DNA of 39,719 nucleotides, taken from NCBI GenBank assembly GCA_003141435.1, contig PLLW01000021.1, positions 34,772 through 74,490 on the forward strand, in the 5' to 3' direction. Source of the stretch: Ignavibacteriales bacterium (GTDB lineage Bacteria > Bacteroidota > Ignavibacteria > Ignavibacteriales > Ignavibacteriaceae). The notes beneath the pieces are model-generated. The model saw nothing but the letters and a program-made list of their open reading frames with translations, was not told where the DNA came from and did no database searches. Shown here piece after piece: positions 17,034 through 23,853 of the stretch. Made by a program: the position numbers and the translations under genes. Every line of letters begins with the position of its first letter. Position 1 is the stretch's first letter.

Positions 17034-18238
17034 TTAATCTTAAAAGATAATGCGGTTTTCCTAAAGAACCGGCTTTCTTTTTCTTCAAATGGATTTTGAT
17101 AAATTTCTCTTACTACAGCTGATTCAGCTCTTAGTGAGACTAATATTAAAAAGAAAAAACCAAGAGATGTTAACCCCAGAATAATCAAACCTCTTTTAGG
17201 AGTATATTTTAATTGAGGAGGTGCAGCTTTATCGATAATAATCACTGTAGGAATACTTTTCTGCTCTTCAACCTTAGCCTGTTCATACATAGGTAGAATA
17301 TATTCCATTAGTTTTGTCTGCATTTCTATATTTCTGAAATTTCTGTAATAATTTAAGGTCATGTCGGGTATTTTTTTAAAGGGAAAGAATACATTTGACT
17401 CTTCGGATAACTTAGAAGAGTTTTTTAGTTCATCTATCTTATCTTTAAAATAATTGGTTTCTTTTTGAAGAAGAAGAAATTGTGGGGAATTTTCACCTAA
17501 TTGACTTTTTGCTAAATCAGCAGCAATTTGTTTTTGAGCGAACTGAGCTTCTAATTCGGCAGATGACTTAATGGCTACTGCTAACTGCTCGGGGACAGCA
17601 AAAATACCATATTTTTTTTGAAAATTATACATAGAATCTTCAGCATTTTTCAAATCCGAGACGTTCTGAAAATATCTCTTTTCAATAAATATTTTGTTAT
17701 TAGAGGCTGTCCTAGTATTAAGATTAATATTCATACTGTCAACCAGAAAGGCAAAATAATTTGCAATATCGGCACATAGTCGAGGGTTTTCATTGACCAC
17801 ATTAATATCAATCATGCCGTAAGCATTAGTTTCAAAGGATAAGTCACCCTGGAAATCCTTTATAGCCTTGTCAACATTACCATCCTTTATTTTATAATAA
17901 TCCAATAAATTAAATTTTGCGATTGTATTGACAAGTGCAGTTCGGCTGTTAAGAAGACCTAATAAAATATCTTCTGAAGTTGAAGAAATGCCTAATAATT
18001 TGGTTCCAATAGTGGAAGCAGAAGATTTACCTGACATTAATCCGCTTAAACCAGATAATCCCATATTAGCTTCAGGAGGTATAACCAAGCTTGCTGTCGC
18101 CCTGTAATTATTGGGTAAAAGAAATGCAAAGACCGAAGCAATTAGGATAATTAAAATCAAATTAAATATGAAGAACTTCTTCCATTTTAGCAGGACATAA
18201 ATAAATTCACTAATTTTTGAAGATTTCTGATTATCCAT
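17030..18238 (-). CDS. Polysaccharide chain-length determinant (Wzz family)
   Basis: A 402-residue polysaccharide co-polymerase. A first membrane helix at about 22-44 (FIFNLILIILIASVFAFLLP) leads into the Wzz domain start NYRATASLVIPP. A long periplasmic region is helical with coiled-coil character at about 195-280. Then the family signature AAPPQLKYTPKRG just precedes the second helix (LIILGLTSLGFFFLIL, about 352-367). A short cytoplasmic tail follows, without the tyrosine-kinase domain of Wzc-type proteins. The segment MGLSGLSGLMSGKSS near 59-73 is a flexible low-complexity stretch often seen in Bacteroidota homologues. It is the first gene of the operon, downstream of a candidate minus-strand promoter. 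Confidence 0.9.
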   Translation of the reverse strand: MDNQKSSKISEFIYVLLKWKKFFIFNLILIILIASVFAFLLPNNYRATASLVIPPEANMGLSGLSGLMSGKSSASTIGTKLLGISSTSEDILLGLLNSRTALVNTIAKFNLLDYYKIKDGNVDKAIKDFQGDLSFETNAYGMIDINVVNENPRLCADIANYFAFLVDSMNINLNTRTASNNKIFIEKRYFQNVSDLKNAEDSMYNFQKKYGIFAVPEQLAVAIKSSAELEAQFAQKQIAADLAKSQLGENSPQFLLLQKETNYFKDKIDELKNSSKLSEESNVFFPFKKIPDMTLNYYRNFRNIEMQTKLMEYILPMYEQAKVEEQKSIPTVIIIDKAAPPQLKYTPKRGLIILGLTSLGFFFLILVSLRAESAVVREIYQNPFEEKESRFFRKTALSFKIK

Positions 18239-18271
18239 TCTGGTTTTATATCCGAATTAAATATTATTCTT

Positions 18272-18303
18272 TAAATTTAATACATTTTAATCGGTTAAAA
18301 CAA
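18272..18303 (-). promoter_or_regulatory. Candidate promoter with internal palindrome for the Wzz operon
   Basis: On the minus strand TTG (18301-18303) is followed after 21 bases by TAAATTTA (18272-18279), a 7/8 match to TAnnTTTG. The spacer contains the palindrome TTTTAAtcggTTAAAA at 18285-18300, placed where a repressor could block polymerase. The wzz start is 34 bases downstream. Matches are modest in AT-rich DNA. Confidence 0.35.
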
Positions 18304-18334
18304 TAATAATATTAACCTGTTTTGAGAATAAAAC

Positions 18335-18364
18335 TTGACAATATGTATATATTTATTATTTTTG
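18335..18364 (+). promoter_or_regulatory. Promoter P1, Bacteroidota-type
   Basis: TTGACA at 18335-18340, a 16-base spacer and TATTTTTG at 18357-18364, a full match to the TAnnTTTG -7 consensus. The predicted start is near 18370. It points rightward into a structured RNA and the 91-residue ORF. Confidence 0.65.
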
Positions 18365-18369
18365 TAAGA

Positions 18370-18484
18370 AAAAAGGTTGCTTTTATCGAGTGATTTGCTA
18401 CAAGGCATAGAATTTTAATTTTTCTTATTATGTATTGTAGCATTTTTGTGCCGATTTAGGGATATTTTCCTAATCGGTTTTTTC
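18370..18484 (+). ncRNA. Putative structured leader or small RNA, about 115 nt
   Basis: Bounded by promoter P1 and an intrinsic terminator. It holds a long hairpin: TGCTACAA at 18396-18403 pairs perfectly with TTGTAGCA at 18435-18442. After one mismatch the stem continues for about six more pairs (including G-U) towards an AT-rich loop. The terminator stem follows. No start codon with a ribosome binding site lies inside. It may be a free small RNA or an attenuated leader of the 91-residue gene. A weak second promoter-like pair (TTG 18512-18514, TACGATTTG 18534-18542) between terminator and gene would favour the former. I do not recognise a known RNA family. Confidence 0.5.
18451..18483 (+). 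terminator. Intrinsic terminator ending the P1 RNA
   Basis: CCGATTTAGG (18451-18460) pairs with CCTAATCGG (18469-18477) with one bulged T and an eight-base loop, followed directly by six T at 18478-18483. It lies upstream of a gene, not after one, which is the reason to suspect attenuation or a small RNA. Confidence 0.7.
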
Positions 18485-18578
18485 ATTAATTGAAACTTTT
18501 TTAGAAGGAGATTGTATATAGAGTAGAGTTTGATACGATTTGTAAAGTTGTGATTAAACAATATAAAGGAGCGCCACG

Positions 18579-18854
18579 ATGAAAGTGATGAAGGCTAAAA
18601 TGGATAATCCCTTGTCTGAGTTGATCAGCGATGATATCTATGAATTGTTAAGTTCACATGGACTCATTGATGCAAAATCTGTAAGAGATTTCCAAATAAG
18701 AAAGAAATTCAGACAATTAAGAGCCAGTAAAGTTAGTGCCGGTGACGCTATTGATACTATTAGGGAACATTATCCTTATCTGCAGTTTGATACCATCAGA
18801 AAAATAGTATATCAGATAAGCATCCCGACCGCAAAAGAAAATAATAAATCTTGA
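18579..18854 (+). CDS. Small protein of unknown function, possible helix-turn-helix
   Basis: A 91-residue soluble protein that I do not recognise. The start is supported by a strong Shine-Dalgarno, AAAGGAG at seven bases before ATG. The sequence is charged and probably all-helical: helices at about 10-26, 32-48, 54-65 and 68-80. The last two (AGDAIDTIREH, short turn YPYL, then FDTIRKIVYQ) look like the DNA-binding pair of a helix-turn-helix, with the basic stretch RKKFRQLR at 41-48 before it. There is no signal peptide or membrane segment. The gene stands alone between two promoter-RNA-terminator units, and promoter P2 overlaps its stop codon. A DNA-binding regulator is the best guess, at low confidence; coding status itself is well supported. 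Confidence 0.75.
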   Translation: MKVMKAKMDNPLSELISDDIYELLSSHGLIDAKSVRDFQIRKKFRQLRASKVSAGDAIDTIREHYPYLQFDTIRKIVYQISIPTAKENNKS

Positions 18855-18881
18855 CAAATGTACGCCAGGATTATATCTTTA
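18851..18881 (+). promoter_or_regulatory. Promoter P2, overlapping the end of the 91-residue gene
   Basis: TTGACA at 18851-18856 spans the stop codon of the upstream gene. A 17-base spacer leads to TATCTTTA at 18874-18881, a 7/8 match to TAnnTTTG. The predicted start falls at about 18886-18888, exactly where a base-paired RNA element begins. Geometry is nearly the same as in P1. Confidence 0.6.
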
Positions 18882-18885
18882 ATAT

Positions 18886-18966
18886 GACTCTTTCAAACGG
18901 GTACTCCCCTGCCCTTTGATGATAACGAGTCGGCCCAGTAATCTCAATTACTGGGCTTTAATTTTA
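18886..18966 (+). ncRNA. Putative structured leader or small RNA, about 80 nt, ahead of the DUF3098-eutN-dprA operon
   Basis: From the predicted P2 start the RNA folds as nested stems: GACTC (18886-18890) with GAGTC (18927-18931), TCAAA (18893-18897) with TTTGA (18915-18919), and GGG (18899-18901) with CCC (18912-18914). These enclose the loop at 18902-18911, with an asymmetric internal loop at 18920-18926. One base later a perfect terminator hairpin starts. Promoter, compact fold and terminator in 115 bases look like a riboswitch-type leader or a small RNA. I could not match it to a known riboswitch class; a plain 3' UTR of the upstream gene is the dull alternative. Confidence 0.5.
18933..18966 (+). 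terminator. Strong intrinsic terminator
   Basis: GCCCAGTAAT (18933-18942), loop CTCA, ATTACTGGGC (18947-18956): a perfect 10-bp stem, followed by the T-rich run TTTAATTTTA. It lies 18 bases before the DUF3098-like gene start, so it either ends the upstream transcript or attenuates the downstream operon. Confidence 0.85.
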
Positions 18967-18984
18967 TTTAATTTGGAGTTATTG

Positions 18985-19281
18985 ATGGCGAAAACTGTAA
19001 AGAGAAAACCCCTTCGTACGACAAAGAAAATATTAGCTTCCCCCTTTTCAATTTATTGGAAAAAAGAAAATTATATAATATTGATAACAGGTGCGATATT
19101 TCTTATAATCGGATACTTTGTAATGAGTATTGATCCCTGGAACAGTACACCAGCCATTGTTGTTTCTCCGATTATTCTACTGATTGTTTATATTCTTATT
19201 GTACCAGCGGCAATTCTTTTCAGAAAGAAGGGCAAGGAAGATAAGACCGAGGGGGAAGAAATTGCTTCTGGCAAAAGTTAA
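18985..19281 (+). CDS. DUF3098-like small membrane protein
   Basis: A 98-residue protein with a basic N-terminus (KTVKRKPLRTTKK) and two membrane helices at about 31-47 (IILITGAIFLIIGYFVM) and 60-80 (VVSPIILLIVYILIVPAAILF), then a charged tail. The hairpin of two helices joined by a short polar loop resembles the DUF3098 family of Bacteroidota, whose function is unknown. The frame is open further upstream, to 18916, but the ATG at 18985 has GGAG six bases before it and follows the terminator, so it is chosen. The gene overlaps the EutN-like gene by 20 bases and begins an operon that ends with dprA. Confidence 0.75.
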   Translation: MAKTVKRKPLRTTKKILASPFSIYWKKENYIILITGAIFLIIGYFVMSIDPWNSTPAIVVSPIILLIVYILIVPAAILFRKKGKEDKTEGEEIASGKS

Positions 19282-19534
19282 AGGAAATATAGTTTCCACA
19301 CAGAAAAACGAAAACCTTAAAGGACATAAACTTCTTTTAGTTCATCCAATTGATCTTGAGGGAAATTACTTAGGGGAAAAGGATATCATTGCGATAGATC
19401 TTATTGATTCTGGGATTGGGGATACTGTAATTGTAACGCAGGAAGGGGCTGCTGTAGTTCAGATTTTGGGACATAGAAGGGCACCGGTTCACTCAATAAT
19501 TGTAGCAAACGTAGATGAGATTAATTTAGCTTAA
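19262..19534 (+). CDS. Orphan EutN/CcmL-family (microcompartment vertex-like) protein
   Basis: A 90-residue single-domain protein. LLAKVKGNIVSTQKN at the N-terminus, LKGHKLLLVHPID near 19-31, IAIDLIDSGIGDTVIV near 43-58 and PVHSIIVANVDEI near 74-86 follow the EutN/CcmL/BMC-P pattern. These proteins form pentamers that cap the vertices of bacterial microcompartments. The best start is the TTG at 19262-19264, preceded by GGGGGA, which gives exactly the family length; the frame upstream has a non-family extension. No hexameric BMC-H or BMC-T shell protein is encoded in this window, so a microcompartment cannot be claimed; the protein may be a repurposed pentamer or serve a shell encoded elsewhere. 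It sits 13 bases before dprA. Confidence 0.82.
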   Translation: MLLAKVKGNIVSTQKNENLKGHKLLLVHPIDLEGNYLGEKDIIAIDLIDSGIGDTVIVTQEGAAVVQILGHRRAPVHSIIVANVDEINLA

Positions 19535-19547
19535 CTCAATTTTTTAT

Positions 19548-20669
19548 TTGACTAAATTGTCTTTTAATGACCTAGTAAACCTGCGGCTTTTACTTTCTGT
19601 GGAGGGTATTGGTCCGGGCAAATTACGAAACCTGCTTAAGCAATTCAGGTCTCTCCAGAATATATTGTCTTCCGATTACAAAACCTTAACTTCAGTAGAG
19701 GGGATCAGCACTAATCTTGCCAAAAGAATAATCCAATCAAAAGTTATGAAGGAGGATATCCGAACCAAGGTTGACGAAGAGATAGGTAAACTATCAAAAT
19801 TGGGAGCAAGAATAGTTACGATTTGGGATAGCACATATCCATCAATTCTTAAAAAAATCTATGATCCTCCCCTATTATTATATGTAATTGGCGAATTTGC
19901 AGAGCAGGATAATTATGCGATTTCGGTAGTCGGGACAAGGGTACCTACTAATTATGGAACGGTTCAAGGTGAAAGGATTGTCGAAGATCTGGCACATCAG
20001 AATATAACAATAGTAAGCGGACTTGCCCGAGGAATTGATTCTATTGCACACAAAACGGCATTAAAGAACGGAAGCAGGACGATTGCGGTAATCGGATCGG
20101 GATTAGATGTTATATATCCACCTGAAAACAAAAAACTGTTCAATGAAATTGCAGAGAAGGGAGTTATAATATCCGAATATCCGTTAGGGGCAAAACCGGA
20201 TGCTCAGAATTTTCCAAAGAGGAACAGGATTATTTCAGGTCTTTCACTTGGGTGCCTTGTTGTAGAAACGGCATTGTCGGGTGGGGCTATGCAGACAGCA
20301 GCATTCGCTTTGGATCAAAACCGGGAGGTATTTGCGATTCCCGGAAATCTTGGAGTAAGACAATCCGAAGGGACAAATATGCTTATTCAGAAAGGGGAGG
20401 CAAAGCTTGTCAATAACGCTGAAGATATACTGGTGGAACTTGAACTTAAATTAAAACCAGTAATCGGGAAGAATATACCAAAGCCAACAGTTGAACTAAA
20501 TTTATTCGAAGAGAGAATACTAAATTCATTAGATGGGGAACCGCAACAAATAGATAACATTTCATCATTGACACAACTTTCTACTTCAGAGTGCCTGGTG
20601 CATCTTTTATCTTTGGAGTTTAAGGGTTTGGTAAAGCAGCTACCGGGGAAAATATTTTCCAGGATTTGA
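19548..20669 (+). CDS. dprA: DNA-processing protein DprA (Smf)
   Basis: Single-strand DNA-binding protein that loads RecA during natural transformation. At 373 residues it has the full three-part form: an N-terminal helix-hairpin-helix/SAM-like region (LLSVEGIGPGKLRNLL near 14-29), the Rossmann DprA core, and a C-terminal winged helix (about 310-373). Core motifs are YAISVVGTRVPTNYG near 123-137, IVSGLARGIDSIAHKTAL near 154-171, AVIGSGLDVIYPPEN, ISEYPLG, FPKRNRIISGLS and VVETALSGGAMQTA. The start is a TTG at 19548, 13 bases after the EutN-like gene. It converges on rarA with 24 bases between the stops. Whether the organism is competent cannot be judged; no com genes are here. Confidence 0.96.
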   Translation: MTKLSFNDLVNLRLLLSVEGIGPGKLRNLLKQFRSLQNILSSDYKTLTSVEGISTNLAKRIIQSKVMKEDIRTKVDEEIGKLSKLGARIVTIWDSTYPSILKKIYDPPLLLYVIGEFAEQDNYAISVVGTRVPTNYGTVQGERIVEDLAHQNITIVSGLARGIDSIAHKTALKNGSRTIAVIGSGLDVIYPPENKKLFNEIAEKGVIISEYPLGAKPDAQNFPKRNRIISGLSLGCLVVETALSGGAMQTAAFALDQNREVFAIPGNLGVRQSEGTNMLIQKGEAKLVNNAEDILVELELKLKPVIGKNIPKPTVELNLFEERILNSLDGEPQQIDNISSLTQLSTSECLVHLLSLEFKGLVKQLPGKIFSRI

Positions 20670-20693
20670 AATTTCTGCAATTTATAGGGGTGA

Positions 20694-21986
20694 TTAGTAC
20701 TTCTTTTTACCTTTCCAGAGTTGTTTGAGTCTTTCTTTGAGGGTTTTTTCCTGACCAAGTTCTGTGGGGTGGTAGTACTGTTTTTCTTTCATTTCGTCCG
20801 GGAAGTAATTTTCGAGCAGGAAATGATTTTCATAATCGTGGGGATATTTATAATCCTGACCATAGCCGATTTCTTTCATAAGTTTGGTTGGCGCATTCCT
20901 AAGGTGAATAGGAACACCATATAGGGGAAAATTCCTGACATCTTCATAAGCTTTTTCTAATCCCATGTAAGAGGCGTTGCTTTTGGGAGATGAAGCAAGA
21001 TAGGTTGTGCATTGCGCCAAAATAATTCTTGCTTCAGGCATCCCTATTTTATCGATTGCACTGAAGGCGGCTTCTGCAAGTACCAATCCATTCGGTGAGG
21101 CGTTGCCAATATCTTCAGATGCCAGAATAATAAGTCTTCTTGCAATGAACAAAGGATCTTCTCCCCCTTCAAGCATTCTTACCAGCCAGTAAAGTGCGGC
21201 ATCGGGATCGCTACCTCTAACACTTTTTATGAAAGCAGAAATTACATTATAGTGCTCTTCGCCCGATTTATCATATAATATATTTTTCTTCTGGACAATA
21301 TTTTCAAGTACTTCTTTTGAGATGTTTATTTCTTCAGAATTTATTTCCTGAATTACTGCAGCTTCGAATATGCTTAACAATGATCTTGCGTCGCCGCCTG
21401 AGAGATAGATCAGGAATTCGAGATCAATATTCTTAATATTTAAAGAGGAAAGGAACTCGTCTTTGCTTATGGCAGAATATAAAATATCCTCGAGTTCTTT
21501 TTTTGATAATCCTTCCAATATATATATGCGAGCTCTTGATCTTAGGGCTGGTATCACTTCAAAGGATGGATTTTCAGTAGTTGCACCAATTAAAATAAGC
21601 AATCCTGACTCAACTGAATTAAGGAGTGCGTCTTGCTGTGCTTTGTTGAACCGATGGATTTCGTCTATGAAGAGGATCGTTCTTTTATTCATTGTTTTAT
21701 TCTGAACGGCAATCTCGATTATGCCTCTAATATCTTTTACACCTGAAGACACAGCATTGAGCTGATGAAACTCTGAACCTGTTTGAGCCGCAATAATTCT
21801 TGCGATTGTTGTTTTGCCGGTACCCGGAGGTCCCCACATAATAAAAGAACTAACCGTATCATGTTCTATCATGTTTCTTAAGGGTTTGCCTTTACCGAGC
21901 AAAGTATCCTGCCCCTTAAAATCATCGAGGGTGTCAGGTCTGACTCTTTCGGCTAAGGGAATCTGCGGAATAGATAGATTTTTCAT
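20694..21986 (-). CDS. rarA: Replication-associated recombination protein A (MgsA/RarA AAA+ ATPase)
   Basis: A 430-residue clamp-loader-related AAA+ ATPase that acts at stalled replication forks. Visible parts are [18 protein letters not shown] at the N-terminus, Walker [10 protein letters not shown] near 54-62, Walker [19 protein letters not shown] near 104-121, sensor [10 protein letters not shown] near 134-143, and the C-terminal tetramerisation region with [33 protein letters not shown] and [11 protein letters not shown]. Length and motifs match the family. It is transcribed alone on the minus strand, preceded by a 570-base non-coding region and facing dprA. Confidence 0.96.
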   Translation of the reverse strand: MKNLSIPQIPLAERVRPDTLDDFKGQDTLLGKGKPLRNMIEHDTVSSFIMWGPPGTGKTTIARIIAAQTGSEFHQLNAVSSGVKDIRGIIEIAVQNKTMNKRTILFIDEIHRFNKAQQDALLNSVESGLLILIGATTENPSFEVIPALRSRARIYILEGLSKKELEDILYSAISKDEFLSSLNIKNIDLEFLIYLSGGDARSLLSIFEAAVIQEINSEEINISKEVLENIVQKKNILYDKSGEEHYNVISAFIKSVRGSDPDAALYWLVRMLEGGEDPLFIARRLIILASEDIGNASPNGLVLAEAAFSAIDKIGMPEARIILAQCTTYLASSPKSNASYMGLEKAYEDVRNFPLYGVPIHLRNAPTKLMKEIGYGQDYKYPHDYENHFLLENYFPDEMKEKQYYHPTELGQEKTLKERLKQLWKGKKKY

Positions 21987-22244
21987 ATACTAAAGTAAAA
22001 AAAATTAAGCAGATTTAGGGCTTGAAAGAATTTTATATGGTACTTTGACAATTCTATGGGTTCTTTGTATAACCTCTCAAAAGAGCTAATTGATGGTTGT
22101 TAATTTTCAAATTTTCCCATTAATAAGAGAAAGGTGATAGGCTGAAATTCTTATATTTGATAAAACCAAAGAATAGATTCATACTCAATTAGTCAAATTT
22201 GAAATGGCATGAAAGTTGTGGCTATATTAAGATAGAAGAAATAA

Positions 22245-22290
22245 CTGAGAAATAGGGATATAGTTATATTTGTTGTTGTAGATTTCTCAG
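22245..22290 (-). terminator. Inverted repeat, possible terminator of the metF-ddl-ftsB transcript
   Basis: CTGAGAAAT (22245-22253) and ATTTCTCAG (22282-22290) form a perfect 9-bp stem, with a smaller ATATAgtTATAT hairpin inside the 28-base loop. Read on the minus strand the stem is followed by TTATTTCTTC, a moderate T-rich run. It lies about 270 bases beyond the FtsB-like stop, so the role is uncertain. Confidence 0.35.
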
Positions 22291-22422
22291 AGTTTATAGC
22301 TTACCTACCCTCCTAAAATAATAATTCTACGGATTTCTACGGATTTTTCTCGTTACTCCAATGGGGATGAGCAGTGGATGTCGGCAGGACGACAGCAGTA
22401 GAACCACATTAAAGCCACAATA

Positions 22423-22533
22423 AAAGCATAGAAAATTGATATTCCTAGCGGATGAGGTATTTATTTGGGGAGGATATAAAGCATAGAAAATTGATATTCT
22501 TAATGGACTGAGTATAAACTTTTGGGGATACAG
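22423..22533. repeat. 55-bp imperfect tandem duplication
   Basis: The two copies begin with an identical 22-base block (22423-22444 and 22478-22499, starting AAAGCATAG and ending GATATTC) and stay alignable through a TTTGGGGA box. A GATGAGGTA box in the first copy reappears near 22540. Two copies with diverged second halves suggest an old local duplication. Confidence 0.7.
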
Positions 22534-22558
22534 TATTGCCTGATGAGGTAGAAGAATA

Positions 22559-22852
22559 TTATTTTGTAATGATTTCGATGACTTTTTCCCCTTTTCTCAT
22601 CATACCGTATTTTTCCCGAGCTGTTTTTTCAATTTTGGCGGGAACTTTTCTTTCGAGGGAATCGACCTCATTCTTTAATGATTTATTTTGTTCATTAACT
22701 ATTTGTATTTCCTTTTGAGATTCGCGAACCTCTTCTTGCAGTCTAAAGTATCTCAATAAGCCAAATTCATTAAAAAGGATGAACATTATTCCTATAAATA
22801 ATAAGGCAACAATACTTGTAATTTTAATATTTAATTTTTTGAAGAATGACAT
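22559..22852 (-). CDS. FtsB/DivIC-like septum formation initiator
   Basis: A 97-residue bitopic membrane protein. The short cytoplasmic N-terminus is followed by one helix at about 11-28 (ITSIVALLFIGIMFILFN), then a periplasmic coiled coil at about 35-70 (heptads in LQEEVRESQKEIQIVNEQ and SLKNEVDSLERKV). The family tail IEKTAREKYGMMRKGEKVI at about 74-92 carries the Tyr-Gly-Met signature. Such proteins bridge FtsL and FtsQ in the divisome. The start overlaps the ddl stop by four bases (ATGA). Pairing with ddl here, not with ftsQ in the dcw cluster, still links it to wall synthesis and division. Confidence 0.9.
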   Translation of the reverse strand: MSFFKKLNIKITSIVALLFIGIMFILFNEFGLLRYFRLQEEVRESQKEIQIVNEQNKSLKNEVDSLERKVPAKIEKTAREKYGMMRKGEKVIEIITK

Positions 22853-23853
22853 TATAGACTAAGTTTAACAATTCGTTCAATTAATTGTTCAAAAGAGATT
22901 CCCACAGCTTTAGCCATTTTAGGGACGAGGCTTGTAGAAGTCATGCCCGGTAAGGTATTTACTTCCAGACAGTAAATTTCCCATTTTGAATTTACCCTAA
23001 AATCTATTCTTCCATATCCTTCACAGCCAATTACTTGAAATGCCATTAAAGCCTGAACCTTTAGTTTTTCAAATACATCTTTAGGAATTTCAGCGGGAAC
23101 TATATATTCGCTCATACCAGAAGTATATTTGCATTCATAATCATATAATCCATGTTTGGGTTTGATTTCGAGAGCAGGAAGAGCGGTACCCTCTATAATG
23201 CCAACTGTTATTTCGTGACCATCGATATATTCTTCGATCAATGCTTTATCGGAGAAATCCAAAGCCAGATTAACAGCAGCAACAACTTCAGATTCATCTT
23301 TACAAATTGTAAGTCCAACTGTTGAGCCCTGATCATTCGGTTTGATAACGCATGGAAAACCCAAGTTTTTCTTAATCATTTCGAGAACCTTGTCAGGTTC
23401 AAAATTATTTTTAGTAACAGAGATCCATTTAGGAGTTTTTATATTATAATGCTGAAAAAGTATTTTGGACATTATCTTATCCATTGACAAGGAACTAGCC
23501 AATACTTTTGAACCGGTATATTTTTTCCCTCTTAATTCAAGCAAGGATTGAATGGTTCCATCCTCGCCCCATTTGCCATGGAGACCAAGAAATACGAGGT
23601 CAATATTATCGAGCAGTTTTGAGTTTACTGTTTCAATATAGTTTTCATTAGACAAAGGGGCATAATCTTTTTCAGTAAAGAAATCGTTAATATCCTTTGG
23701 TTGATTTACTCCGTAAGCAGGATTCAATAAAATGACTTTATGCCCAAGATTTGTAAGGGCTGCATATATTGATTTTGAGGATGATTTTGATACTTCTTTC
23801 TCAGGAGAAGTTCCTCCCAAGAAAAGTGCTATGTTCAAATTATTATAGTTCAC
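22852..23853 (-). CDS. ddl: D-alanine--D-alanine ligase
   Basis: ATP-grasp enzyme that makes the D-Ala-D-Ala dipeptide for MurF. At 333 residues it is full length. Motifs: ALFLGGTSPEKEVS near 9-22, LHGKWGEDGTIQSLLE at 91-106, YTGSKVLASSLSMDK near 112-125, IKPNDQGSTVGLT at 170-182, EEYIDGHEITVGI at 207-219, GRIDFRV at 281-287 and LEVNTLPGMTSTSLVP at 296-311, which supply ATP, Mg and product-site residues. It directly abuts the class II aldolase gene upstream and overlaps the FtsB-like gene downstream. In many bacteria ddl is inside the dcw cluster; here it is relocated to the metF operon. Confidence 0.97.
   Translation of the reverse strand: MNYNNLNIALFLGGTSPEKEVSKSSSKSIYAALTNLGHKVILLNPAYGVNQPKDINDFFTEKDYAPLSNENYIETVNSKLLDNIDLVFLGLHGKWGEDGTIQSLLELRGKKYTGSKVLASSLSMDKIMSKILFQHYNIKTPKWISVTKNNFEPDKVLEMIKKNLGFPCVIKPNDQGSTVGLTICKDESEVVAAVNLALDFSDKALIEEYIDGHEITVGIIEGTALPALEIKPKHGLYDYECKYTSGMSEYIVPAEIPKDVFEKLKVQALMAFQVIGCEGYGRIDFRVNSKWEIYCLEVNTLPGMTSTSLVPKMAKAVGISFEQLIERIVKLSL

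Larger units (their letters stand above)
21987..22558 (-). other. Non-coding region between the FtsB-like gene and rarA
   Basis: About 570 bases without a supportable gene. It holds an inverted repeat (22245-22290), a 10-bp tandem duplication TTCTACGGAT x2 at 22325-22344, and a 55-bp imperfect tandem duplication (22423-22533). On the plus strand TTGACA (22045-22050) and TATAAC (22068-22073) are 17 bases apart, a classical sigma-70 spacing, but no plus-strand gene follows. It may contain the rarA promoter and the 3' end of the ddl operon transcript; I cannot locate either with confidence. No tRNA or transposase remnant was recognised. Confidence 0.6.

Noticed and set aside
18370-18484. A Bacteroides capsule-type antitermination leader (UpxY/NusG-like control)
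   Set aside because: No NusG-like gene is in the window, and the leader is oriented away from the polysaccharide operon.
20645-20658. Perfect palindrome GGAAAATATTTTCC
   Set aside because: It lies in the last codons of dprA, where it is fully explained as coding sequence; no T-run follows, so it is not a terminator.
22045-22073. TTGACA with TATAAC at 17 bases as a working promoter on the plus strand
   Set aside because: Consensus is of the E. coli type, not the TAnnTTTG type seen elsewhere. No plus-strand gene or terminator-bounded RNA follows, so chance is the simpler explanation.
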